Shown here: positions 50,031 to 60,550 of the stretch, piece by piece
How positions within the stretch are numbered: position 1 is the stretch's first letter
Layout of the letters: every line of letters starts with the position of its first letter
Assembly: GCA_030522415.1 (NCBI GenBank)
Contig: CM060126.1
Span: forward strand, 12,226,852-12,290,851
From: Channallabes apus
Lineage: Eukaryota; Chordata; Actinopteri; Siluriformes; Clariidae
DNA length: 64,000 nt
Direction: 5' to 3'
Notes under the pieces: generated by a model
The model's database searches: none
The model's input: only the letters and a program-made list of their open reading frames with translations
Told to the model about the DNA's origin: nothing
Program-made: the position numbers and the translations under genes

Positions 50031-50214
50031 GTGCTTTATTCCTAAAGATGTGTACAGTGATTATTTTTGTTTGCTTGTTTGTTTATCATTTTACTTTAGG
50101 ATTGCTTTTTTGTGTGTGTGTGTAAAATAGCAGCAGCTGGTATTAGTAAAATTCATGAAAGCATGTTCAGTGAACTTACAAAAAGAAAAATTAATAAAAA
50201 CTCCATCTCCTTAC

Positions 50215-50410
50215 ACAAGTGCAGCCTTTCCGGCCTCTATGTCCTTGCCCTTTGGACCGGTCCTGAGTTTGCCACAGATACACATGAGCAAGCCACATTG
50301 GTTGATAAAGTAGCAGGTGATATCCACGACCAACAACAGGACCGAACACACCATGATGACCATCCCAACAGTCAGCCCTGTGCTGAGGCCCGAGTCATCC
50401 TCCACGTAGT
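50215..50410 (-). CDS. ncam1: ncam1 transmembrane exon
   Basis: This 196-base exon encodes (D)YVEDDSGLSTG, then a single membrane helix (LTVGMVIMVCSVLLLVVDITCYF), a cysteine-rich juxtamembrane stretch (INQCGLLMCIC), and KGKDIEAGKAAL plus GT of a split codon. Human NCAM1 has SGLSTGAIVGILIV...VVVDITCYFLNKCGLFMCI...KGKDMEEGKAAF. The cytoplasmic cysteines correspond to palmitoylated positions in mammals. The acceptor is ctgtctag before 50410 (phase 1) and the donor GTAAGG after 50215 (phase 2). It defines the 140/180-kDa forms; the GPI-linked form would not use it. Confidence 0.96.
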
Positions 50411-50436
50411 CTAGACAGAGAGACAGGACAGAAAAT

Positions 50437-50474
50437 GATAGATAGATAGATTGATAGATTGATAGATAGATAGA
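50437..50474. repeat. (GATA)n microsatellite
   Basis: Imperfect GATA/GATT tetranucleotides immediately upstream, in the transcribed direction, of the transmembrane exon acceptor. Confidence 0.92.
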
Positions 50475-51367
50475 TGAGAAAAAATATAGTAATGCAATAT
50501 AGTAATTATAACATTTATATCAGATACATTATTATTTAACTTGTGAAATTTGCCTAATTAGGAACCAGGACTCATGAAAGAAAAACTTTAGTTACCTTCA
50601 AATATTCACCTGTGATTCTTGTGCTAATGTTATGTTCGATCATTTATTATATTTTATACTATTCATGACAAGCTTCTGCCTAGGTTCATCTCTGAAGATG
50701 CTTCATTTCTTATTCATTGTATTTTGGTCCAGCATGTCTTTGAGAGAACACACCAAAGTCAGAGGTGATAGAACTCCCTGACTCAGCTGGTCCTTTCAGT
50801 TGGAAAATTGAGCTGGTGAAGCCTTTCTAAAGATTTTTTATTTCTGTTGTTGAACACGCTGTTCTGAAAGTTCTTCATATCACATGAATAAACAAACACA
50901 AATCTGAAGATCAAGCCGGTCTCCTAGCTACTGACTCATCTTTGGCGAATCTTGAGCACTTATCAAAGCTAATTCTAATTCTGCATTAAGGCAGATGGCT
51001 GTTAGTTTACTTCCTACATGAAAACAAATGTCAATATCAGTTCATCTGTTCTTTATATTTTATTCTGCCTTTTTAGCAATATTATGCACTGGCAAAAAAA
51101 ATTATAAAATAAAATAAATTCATCTGTGATATGAACCTTTCTCACCTACTTTTTAATTTCATCAAATGATTTTTGCACTCTTCAAGACACTCTTCAAAGG
51201 TACAACCAACCTTTATAAATAATAGTTTATACACTTTCTATTCAAATCATTTTAAATCATGGTATGAAAAAGAGTTATTACGATGCAATTACAAAAATAT
51301 TAATTATAATAATCTGATCATTTTGCTGAATACACATTTCAAACTTATTTCCCTATTTATTTATTTT

Positions 51368-51440
51368 TGGGACTTTGTAAAGCTGCTTTCCAACAATTAT
51401 CAGGGTTAAAATGGTAATATAAATACAAGTAAATTGAATA
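51368..51440 (+). repeat. retroposon 3' tail fragment
   Basis: The segment 'tgtaaagctgctttccaaca' followed by 'aaattgaat' matches the last part of the repeat at 28720-28801. The main SINE was inserted just beyond it. Confidence 0.6.
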
Positions 51441-51474
51441 AAAAATAAAATAAAATAAAATAATAATAATAATA

Positions 51475-51693
51475 GGCGGCACGGTGGTGTAGTGGTTAGC
51501 ACTGTCGCCTTGCAACTCCAGGGTCCGGGTTCGATTCCCGGCCAGGCTCGATTCCCATCTCTGTGTGCATGGAGTTTGCATGTTCTCCCCGTGCTTGGTG
51601 GGTTTCCTCCGGGTACTCCGGTTTCCTCCCACAGTCCAAAAGACATGCAGATTAGGCTAATTGGCGTTCCCAAATTGACCATAGTGTGTGAAT

Positions 51694-51742
<49 letters not shown>

Positions 51743-51879
51743 CGTTTGCTCTGCGATGGATTGGCATGCTGTCCAGGGTGTACCCTGCCTCGTGCCCTGA
51801 GTCTCCTGGGATTGGCTCCAGGTGCCCGCGACCCTAAATACAGGATAAAGCGGTATAGAAGATGAATGAATGAATGAAT
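51475..51879 (+). mobile_element. tRNA-derived SINE, full length, plus orientation
   Basis: It begins ggcggcacggtggtgtagtg, with A box and B box (gggttcgattcccgg) of a tRNA-like head. It contains 'catgttctccccgtgcttgg', a TG run (51696-51733) and the LINE-type tail (cagggtgtaccctgcc), and ends in (GAAT)n. AATAATAAT-rich sequence flanks both sides, consistent with insertion into, and duplication of, an AAT repeat. It is the cleanest copy for defining the family consensus and the only one of eight SINEs on the plus strand. Confidence 0.92.
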
Positions 51880-51926
51880 AATAATAATAATAATAATGTC
51901 ATATATTTCACATTTAATATTCGTTC

Positions 51927-52040
51927 AGTGTGTACAGTTCTATTTCTTTTAGTAGCACAAAACAGTGTACTTACCAGCAAACATCAGCATCAAATAATAT
52001 GACGATGATGTCAGTTGTCATAATACATTGGCAGGTTTGA
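51927..52040. repeat. direct duplication, copy 2
   Basis: Near-copy of 49497-49606, with a 4-base insertion after 'cagtgtact' and scattered substitutions. Confidence 0.85.
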
Positions 52041-52719
52041 ATAAAAACAGCAGTAACAAAATTAAAAGTAAAAGTGAACAAGCCGTTGTACTGGGATCAT
52101 ACAGATGATACTGAATGACGACAAAATGATAATGCAGGCAACCGGTTTATATAAAAAAAAAGTATTTAATAAATCCAGATATGCACATGCCTAGAGGGTA
52201 CATGCCGCTGTTTTGCCGTTACTCCTGTAGATTCACAGAAAACCAGTCTGAGTTGCAGATCTCGGAAAATGTTTTCGATGACAAAGTCTTTCCGTAAAGA
52301 TCATATAATGTACAATTTTATACAGTTTGTTCAGCAGTTAGAAAATTAGTTAAATATGTACAGATATAAGCAGGACCAGATTTGTCACTCATAAACCTAG
52401 TTAAGTGCTTTCCATTCCCTCTTTCCTGTACAGCGCTCTCGGCTGAAAAGAAAAATTGTGCTCTAGAGTACAGATATGATCAATGGATACTGAGCTGTCT
52501 GTTTTGTTAATTGTGTTAATCCACACTTCAGGCTCAGTTGTATCAGCAAGAAAGATCAAATCATTAGCAAAAAAAAAAGTCCAGCCACGATGCCCTGAAC
52601 ACACACACAAAAAAACACCTCTCACATATAACACTATCAAAGCAATGACAGCAGGAACAGCGAGAGCACCATTGGAAAGATGGTGCACATCACTGAGGAG
52701 CTGCCAAGTGTGACTGAAG

Positions 52720-52798
52720 AACACACGCATACATGCACGCACCCACACACACGCGCGCGCACACACACACACACGCCGGCACACACACACACACAATG
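52720..52798. repeat. AC/GC-rich simple repeat
   Basis: Alternating ca, cgcg and cacacaca runs without coding potential; the antisense frames are low-complexity artefacts. Confidence 0.9.
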
Positions 52799-53324
52799 TG
52801 TCAGAAATACACATTCATTGAGATTGTATGGGAGGGGGAAAAATTTACAAATTAGGCACAAGGATTTTGTAGAAAAAATATATTGCATGTGTGGGAATGT
52901 GATGATCCATCCATATCCAAGACCAGGCACAATGACACACGACAAACAGAGAAAGGAAGAGGGAATGGGAGGGAAAAGAGAGAAGAAACAAGAGAAATAA
53001 CAGTCAAAACCACAGAAATAAAGTTTGGAAAAATAACCAAAAAAGTACACTGATGCTGCGGAGGAAAGCAGAATGGAAAAAGCAGCCAAGTTCAAAGCTG
53101 ACGCATGTGAGGGTGGGGAACAAGGTGGCTAATGTGCTGATACCAGGTTGCCTTCCTTTAGAGCAGTGTTCATCACATACAGACCGGGATTCTGAATCAT
53201 TAATAAATCATTCATAAAGCTAATTATATCTGAAAGAAAATAAATATCACGAACACAAAGTGAAGAAAGAAAAGTGAAAAAGGGAAACAAAAAAATGGGG
53301 GAAAGAGGTGTGTCTAAACATTTC

Positions 53325-53550
53325 AATTAGAAGGAGTGTCCAAACTTTTGACTGGTAGTATAGATTAAAGTAAAGAAATTGGAAGAAATGTTTTACTGAG
53401 GCAGGCTGCAAAGTTCCTAAAGATACTATTTTAAAATTGTAACAACCTCAGCAGAAAGATCAGAAGTATACTACTTGTATTAACCTAACTTCACATTTTA
53501 AAAAACATTAATATAATGTTTACTGTAGAGTCAAAATGTCTTAAAAAATC
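53325..53550. repeat. direct duplication with a Tc1 end, copy 1
   Basis: Starts with the terminal repeat 'gtccaaacttttgactggta' and continues about 200 bases ('gattaaagtaaagaaatt', 'gaggcaggctgcaaagttcc', 'aacctcagcagaaa'), closely matched at 55125-55380. Confidence 0.85.
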
Positions 53551-54929
53551 TAAACAAAAAAGGCACAAATAAATAAGTACCGGGTCCTTCATAAATTTAA
53601 TCTGACCCAATTCTGTGTGAGAACAGAGAGAAAAAGAAAAAGGAAAGAAAAAACAAACACTATACTGTACTTATGCGATAGTAGACATAAAACAGAAAAG
53701 GGAGAAAGGAAAATGGGAAAGAAAGAACACATCAGAATCAAGACTTCCTGGTTAGAAAGGAGAAAAACTCTGAACTCAGCAGTGTTCAACTTATCCAGGC
53801 CTTCGGGTGAAGAATAAAGCTCTAAAAGGAAGCAGAGGGCTGGAGATGACGGATGACTGCGGCACCTGGACCCTGTTCCACCAAAACCCTAAATGAAGTG
53901 TTGCTGATAAAACAGAACTCAGAAGCTGAATAATTCAATGGACTGAAGATAAAATCCTCAAAACTCTAATTTGTGACTTCTGACTTTACCTTATTGTAAA
54001 GTGTGTTTCGCATTCATATTTATCAGCATGTTTATCACTGACAGTACTGTACATGTAAACAATAAAAAAAAAAGAAGTTGTAGTTCTTATTGTAGTAACA
54101 ATATGCCTCATTTAAAAATAATCATGTTATATTTAAGGATTTTAACTGATCTGCTGCTTCATCAAATTCTTGTCACTATTACTGTATGTTTACAACACAA
54201 CTATGGTTTAAACACATGACATGAGCAGTGTATAAGGCTCTGTGCTGTTGTTTTTGTGTTAAATATAATGTCACGTTATATTTGCTTTGAATAAATACTT
54301 GTATTCCTCTGCTTCCTGAGTGAAACAGGGTTTATAGACTACAGGCAGAACTGAAGACTCAGCAGTTTATTTGCCCTTTATGGACACTTATTACTAAAGT
54401 GAATTATGGGTTTATGCAGGAAATGTACAGTACATATGCAGTAATGTATCAAAATTATAATAAGGTGCACAGGCTATGTTAAATTTATTCAGATATGATT
54501 TAACCAGTTAATGCAGACCAGGACTGCTATTTAAAATAAGCTTATATTGAGAAGTGATATAACTGCACAAAATCACTAGAGGTTCGTAAAAATGTGGTTG
54601 CAATGCCTGTCTATTAAGCAAGTAAGTGTGGTGGTCTGGAAAAACCCAGTAGCTGTTGCTGTGCTTAAATTTGGACTGAAAGAGCTGAAATTGGACAGCT
54701 TCTACTAGGCAGAATCTTGGATACTGTATATTCTTGTATTATACATCTAAAGACCTTTAACTCAATATCACACGGTGTCTTTCATATGATACTGTATAAT
54801 GTTATCAGTAACTGCTGCTATTCTCTTTGGAGTATGGGGTTTATGGAAAATGTATACATATAGCACTGTGCAAAAGTTTTGATCCACCACTCAGTCCTTT
54901 ATTTAAAATAAACTGAATGATGTAAATTA

Positions 54930-55148
54930 CCAGTCAAAAGTTTGTACAAGTTTGGATTTATAATAGTGTTAGAATAATACATGGAATTAGGTAATTAGGT
55001 AAAAACAACAACAATTTGTTGTTATTTTAAAACATGAAGCTCAGCTGTTCTGGAAGAGTTTTTCAATGCCTTCAGCATTGTGATGTAGAAAGTAATAAAA
55101 ATCATGAAAGACCATAGAATTAGAAGATGTGTCAAAACTTTTGACTGG
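54930..55148 (+). mobile_element. 219-base Tc1-related MITE
   Basis: Termini ccagtcaaaagtttg... and ...caaaacttttgactgg are inverted, and TA flanks both sides (54928-54929 and 55149-55150). The interior has 'ggaattaggtaattaggtaa', 'ttgttgttattttaaaacat' and 'gccttcagcattgtgatgta', shared with the longer MITE at 61822-62268. No coding frame. Confidence 0.88.
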
Positions 55149-55270
55149 TAGAAGTAGATTAAAGTAAAGAAATTCAAAGAAATGTTTTACTGAGGCAGGC
55201 TGCAAAGTTCCTAAAGATACCATGTTAAAATTGTAACAATCTCAGCAGAAACCTCAGAATTATACTTACA

Positions 55271-55316
<46 letters not shown>

Positions 55317-55380
55317 ACCTAACCTCACATGTTAAAAAACAACAATATAATGTATACTGTAGGGCCAAAACGTCTTACAC
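55125..55380. repeat. direct duplication with a Tc1 end, copy 2
   Basis: Matches 53325-53550 along its length, but a long TA microsatellite (55272-55313) replaces the corresponding few bases of copy 1. Confidence 0.85.
55272..55313. repeat. (TA)21 microsatellite
   Basis: A perfect TA run inside the second duplication copy; absent from the first copy. Confidence 0.95.
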
Positions 55381-56812
55381 ACTTGATAATCATCAGACAT
55401 TCGGCTCAATGTCCAAGACATTCTAGATTTAGTCCTCACTTTACTGTAATAATATATTCCAGTGAAGTTATTTCATAGCTTTTGGAGCATGGCGGTAGAG
55501 ATTTGTGTTCATTTAGCCACTAGAGCATTAATGAGATCAGGCACTGATGTCAGGCTAGAAGACCTGGTGTACAGTCAGCATTCCAGTTAAACCCAATATT
55601 CCATGGAGTTAAGGTCAGGCCTGGGTTTACGTACCCCAACTTTGGCAAACCAGATTTTCATGCTTCCAGCTTGCGCGTGCACAGGGGAATTGTAAAATAT
55701 TTTAGCCTCTTGGTTCCACTAAAGGAAAACTGTAAAGCTACAGCATACAAAGACATCCATAATTGTGTGCTTTAAACTTACAGTAGTGTGCTTTAAACTT
55801 TTGCTTTAAACTTCTGTGGCAATCGATTGGAGAAAAGCTACATAATATATGAGAACTTTTGCTAAATCTTGTATTTCACCATGACGACGGAACTGTTACT
55901 AATGTTCTAAACTTGCAATTTCAACTAAGAACACATTAGTTAACAAATTAAAAAATGCAAGTGCAAAACCAGCCTTTACTTATTACATTTTGAATAAACT
56001 GAAAAATAAATTAAGATATTAATTAAATTAACTTATTGGTGTAACATGTATAACAATAGAATTTGCACAAATCAGATATAAAAAAATATATATAATGTGT
56101 ATGGATATGAATTTAAATCTCTAATGAGGAAATCAACTTCTGCACGGATCGAGAAAAAGAAAAAGACCTAGTCCATTTTAATCTAAGAATCTCTACAGAA
56201 TCTCTAATCTCTAAAGTCAAAACTTTCTATATAGTATTGGATGTCTAAATTTCAAAGTGTGAAGGGTTTCCCAGGCAGCCACACACACATACTGTCCTGC
56301 AGTAGGATAGCTGTCGATAGTGTGATCTGGTGTTAAATAAAAATGTCTTAGTACTTAAGTTCTTTAGACAAGCAATCTAAACCTCACTCTAAACGTATCT
56401 TGATCACAATACCTTTTTTCCAGAGATGTGATTTATCCTAAGGAATTACCTTACCAATTGGATCAGACAACAGATTCAGTTAGACTTCAAAAATCTCATT
56501 TTTATGGACACCCCTGTGGAGGCACCTACAGATAATTTGGCTGTGTGAGTCTCTTATTGGCATGCTGCTCAAGAAGCAGCAGCAAAAGCACGAGGGGTAA
56601 AACAGCAAAACAAACGGGTTTTGGATCCCATCCACTTTTTTCCTGCTGGGCCACAGAACACATACTGCCTGGCCAAAAAAGTCACCATTTCAGAAGGATC
56701 AAATTATTGGCCTGCATCAAGCAAAAAGAACATTAAAATGACTGGAATTGGTTTTAACTGACCAATGTGTTTTAGTAAAGTGGTTAGAAAAAATCATGAT
56801 CAGCATGACTAA

Positions 56813-57884
56813 GGCTACGTTTACACTGCCAGCTAAATGTGACCCAATTCCGATTTTTTGCTCATATGTGACACATATCGGATATGTTCTATGTCCGTGT
56901 AAGCAGGAAAAAAACGCATGCATTCCGATATTTCAAGATCAGTTTCAGGCCTCCTTCATATGTGGAAATAAATCGGATATAAATCAGATATGTGCTAATG
57001 TGATTGTCGTGTAAACAGACAGATCGGATTTCCCGAGGCATTGTGTTCTGTACGTCATTAAAACTGCGACTTCTTCGCGGTTTAATGACGTAATGTTATT
57101 CTCCGGTGGAAGCGCGTGTTGAATTACAACATCGCAGGTGACATGGGAAAGGAAAAGAACAATGCCCCCCTCCAACACACACACGCCTTGTGTTAATGCT
57201 TCATTCATTCATTCATTCATCTTCCATACCGCTTTATCCTGTATTTAGGGTCGCGGGGACTTGGAGCCTTTCCCAGGAGACTCAGGGCACGAGGCAGGGT
57301 ACACCCTGGACAGCGTGCCAATCCATCGCAGAGCACACACGCGCACACACACACACACACACACACTATGGTCAATTTGGAAACGCCAATTAGCCTAATC
57401 TGCATGTCTTTGGAAACCGGAGTACCCGGAGGAAACCCACCAAGCACGGGGAGAACATGCAAACTCCATGCACACAGATACGGGAATCGAGCCTGGCCGG
57501 GAATCGAACCCGGACCCTGGAGGTGCAAGGCGACCGTGCTAACCACTACACCACCGTGCCGCGTGTTAATGTTTATTTGGGCTAAATAACATTAAATCAG
57601 TATTTGATGAATAAAGCATATGTGCAGGCTGCAATTATGCCGTTTTTTTTTTCTCCTCCTCGGTTTTAAAACCATGGTAACGTTTCGCGAACTTTGCATA
57701 CTGTATATCGCAGAGCGTTAAGCATATTTCAAGTATGCTCAATGTTTCAGATGGTATGGCAAGTGTAAACACGTGAATCGGATGATATATAGTGGAAATA
57801 ACGTGTAAACAGACGGTAAGAAAAAATCAGATATAGGCAACAAATCGGAATTAAGCATTGAGACCTGGCAGTGTAAACGTAGCC
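56813..57884. mobile_element. non-autonomous DNA transposon inside the Tc1 copy
   Basis: Perfect inverted ends ggctacgtttacactgccag / ctggcagtgtaaacgtagcc bound it. Flanking TAA on both sides (56810-56812, 57885-57887) suggests a 3-base target duplication, as in PIF/Harbinger elements. A CTAAG duplication with ends one base shorter is also possible, so the superfamily is open. Subterminal words (atcggatat, gtgtaaacaga) recur in inverted orientation. There is no transposase. A SINE lies inside it. Confidence 0.85.
57199..57562 (-). mobile_element. tRNA-derived SINE inside the MITE
   Basis: Full-length main-family SINE in reverse orientation: (CATT)n tail first, tRNA-like head last (ggtgtagtggttagcacggt on the minus strand). 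It is flanked by gtgttaatg at 57190-57198 and 57563-57571. It carries a CA run near 57340. Confidence 0.9.
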
Positions 57885-59226
57885 TAAGTTTGGAAATTGC
57901 TTGGAGACTAAGTTGAATAAAAAAAAAACATCTATATCTAAATTAACATAATTTCCACACATACAGTTTAAGGAGAGTTCACAGAATTGTGACTAAACAG
58001 CTTCCTCGTCATGAGAAAACCATTTGTTATTGAGAATAATTTTTAAAAAGTCTTGGAAGTATTAAGATTGGATCATCTGCTCATCATGTGGTCTAACGTG
58101 TCCAGATTGACACTGAGTGAAGGGGATGTCAGGGTAAGAAGGAAAGCACATGGAGTAAAGAATCCATCATGCATACTGCCTGTGGAGGCAATGTTATGAT
58201 GTAAAGTCTCTTGATCACTTGGTCAGGTCTAGACACTCTAACATTATGTGGCAATAAAACGAAGTCAGCTAATGACCTGAAAATATTGAATGACCAGGTT
58301 ATCCCTTAAATGTTTTTTTCTGATGGCATAGGCTTATTGTGAAGGTGCGATTCTGAAAGCATGAGGGATGATTTTACACATGAATTGGCCATCACATTTT
58401 GAAATATAATTAAAGCTAAATGTAGTCGGATGCGATATCAGAGTGAGCAACGTTTTTGCGGGGGATCAGGCAGTGTATATTAAAGCTTCCTACAGCTACA
58501 CAGCTATGCCTATATTAATAAACATAGGAAAAGTGTTAATAAGAAAAGCTCTCAGGACTGAGCTGCACCAGATGCTCAATAGGTTGAAATAAGTCAAGTG
58601 AATCCAACTGTGACCTCCACTCATCTGACCACACTGAACTCTGCTCGCTCTATGGTGTTTCGAAGCTCAGATTTGACACAAAAATGACTCTCAGTAATGA
58701 CCTGGTCTCAAAGGGGTGCACGGTTCCACTGATCTACTTCCCTGATGTCGCCGGTGAGAAATGAAAGAGTGACCAAATGATGCAGCAGGGACAGTGACTC
58801 AGACAGTTTTAACAGTGCTAGAGCTTCTGGACATCATGAGCAAGGTCAGTAATAGTATGTCCTCTCTGAGACCCCTACAATAACTTGATGCTCCTCTTGA
58901 GTTTAAAAAACTCTCATAACAGAGAGAAAATATTCGTTTATGAGACGTTCACTACTTTATTAAAAGTATAAATGATGCCCAAACACCAAACTAATAGACG
59001 AACAGTTGTTTGCTGTGACTCAGCATTCATCATAGTCCAAGTGGCCAAAGGGTGAGTGAGAAAAAAGGCGATTTCTCACTGCATTCATGTACTGCATTGG
59101 TGCTATAACAGTTCTGAGTCAGCCGTTAATGTTCTGCGTCAGTATGTGTCAGAGCGAGGGATGGATAGACAGACGGATGGATGGATGGTGGGGAGGAAAT
59201 GGGGTGCAAGAAAAAGAGGAACTCAC

Positions 59227-59407
59227 CTGGTGTGGTGGATGGCACAGAGGACGTGCGGAAATTCAGTGAACCAGGCTGGGACTTGCCCTGTTGGTTCTCG
59301 GCCACCACCGTCACGTCATAATCAGTGTTCCATTCCAGGTCGCTTAGGAGCACATGTCCACGTGTGCTCGGGACACGGAGCTCCTCTTTCCAGACCAAAT
59401 CTGCTCT
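59227..59407 (-). CDS. ncam1: ncam1 exon: second half of fibronectin III domain 2
   Basis: This 181-base exon encodes RADLVWKEELRVPSTRGHVLLSDLEWNTDYDVTVVAENQQGKSQPGSLNFRTSSVPSTTP and the first base of the next codon. Human NCAM1 has SEWKPEIRLPSGSDHVMLKSLDW...YEVYVVAENQQGKS in the same place. It contains the C'-G strands of the membrane-proximal extracellular FnIII module. The acceptor is ttaatacag before 59407 (phase 0) and the donor GTGAGT after 59227 (phase 1), which fits the transmembrane exon start. Confidence 0.96.
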
Positions 59408-60550
59408 CTGTATTAAGCACAATCGGTGAGTCAACATTCGAACCCAACGGTCTACATTAAAGCTGTTTGCTTAAATTTTGGCATACATCTAATTTTCCTT
59501 TTTATCTAGGCTTTCATCAACCATTATGAAATAATGAAAATTTTAATTGGTTAGGATTCATTTTTGATAAGAGCGTGGCTTGGAAAATAGTTTCATCTGT
59601 GATATAAGAAACCTTAATCTAAACTTAATTATATTATTATTATTATTATATATTAATTATAGCCTTTCTAAAGTAACAAGTTACATAGAAACCTAGGGAT
59701 GTTCCACATTTTTAAATCAGTTTATGTACAACATCTCTATGGAGAACATTGATTTAACTACATAATCCGATTTAAAAAAGTCTTCAGAGCAGAGGGCTTG
59801 TTGTTTTTTTTTTAGTACTATGACAAGCTGTTATTTTTCAGGAGAAAGAAGAAATGGCTGTTTAGAGTTGTTTGGAGGTAAATAATAAAAGAAACCAACT
59901 TGGTGCATGGACGTTCAGCAACTAAAACAACAAATAGATAAAAAAGGATGAGGTATCAGTCAATTAGTAAAATTGTATTCATTGGCAATTTGCTGTTGTG
60001 GAGGAGGAAAAAGAAACACTTGCGTGCCATGTACTTCGAAAATAATCAACATTTGGTACAGCCTTTAGCAGCATCATGGGTCATTTGTATTGTTAATTTT
60101 TTTCTTAGGTAAAGGATTCATTATGGATTTGTGTAAATTATGTTTTATGGGTGCAAGTAGCAAAACATTAAAGTAGTGCAATCCCTTTTACACTCACGCA
60201 TTAATACAGTCGTGGCCAAAAGTTTTGAGAATTACATAAATATTGGAAATTGGAAAAGTTGCTGCTTAAGTTTTTATAATAGCAATTTGCATATACTCCA
60301 GAATGTTATGAAGAGTGGTCAGATGAATTGCATAGTCCTTCTTTGCCATGAAAATTACATTTTGCCTTTGCCATGAAAATTAAATTTCATTGCTGTCATT
60401 AGTCTCAGTAATCGTCTTGTTAACTCAGGTGAGAATGTTGACGAGCACAAGGCTGGAGATCATTATATCAGGCTGATTGGGTTAGAATGGCGGACTTGAC
60501 ATGTTAAAAGGAGGGTGATGCTTGAAATCATTGTTCTTCCATTGTTAACC

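Larger units (their letters stand above)
46606..50214 (-). other. ncam1: ncam1 intron between transmembrane and cytoplasmic exons
   Basis: A 3.6-kb intron with a Tc1 fragment (47580-47875), poly-A runs near 46985 and 48900, and a Tc1-end structure with a locally duplicated block (49372-50030). The stretch 48100-49350 shows no recognisable element. Confidence 0.8.
56665..58475 (+). mobile_element. Tc1-like element carrying nested insertions
   Basis: The left end, ctgcctggccaaaaaagtca (TA at 56663-56664), and the right end, ...gatcaggcagtg (TA at 58476-58477), are matching but decayed inverted repeats. The internal sequence 58055-58400 corresponds to the central transposase region (gatgagtcc-like, 'tcagggtaagaaggaaagca', 'ggaggcaatgttatgatg'). 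A 1072-base MITE interrupts it after 56812. The transposase is beyond repair in all frames. Confidence 0.82.
50411..59226 (-). other. ncam1: ncam1 intron before the transmembrane exon
   Basis: An 8.8-kb intron rich in insertions: a SINE (51475-51879), duplicated blocks, a small MITE (54930-55148), a nested Tc1/MITE/SINE complex (56665-58475) and microsatellites. In mammals a GPI-anchor exon lies in the equivalent place; I could not identify one here. The stretches 52050-53300, 55400-56640 and 58500-59200 show no named element. Confidence 0.8.

Noticed and set aside
51475..51560. tRNA gene-like sequence with A and B boxes
   Set aside because: It is the head of a SINE that continues into a SINE body and LINE tail; the same head recurs at several other loci with target duplications.
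52401..53095. Overlapping minus-strand open frames of 137 and 152 codons
   Set aside because: Composed of CA/GT repeat and A-rich low-complexity DNA; cysteine/valine runs are repeat translations, with no conserved motif.
57142..57202. Possible short gene or regulatory site in the middle of the MITE near gcgcgtgttgaattacaa
   Set aside because: The CG-richer patch is part of the MITE; no frame or motif supports a gene.
50411..59226. GPI-anchor (120-kDa isoform) exon of ncam1
   Set aside because: Expected in this intron by analogy with mammals, but no hydrophobic terminal frame with good splice sites stood out.
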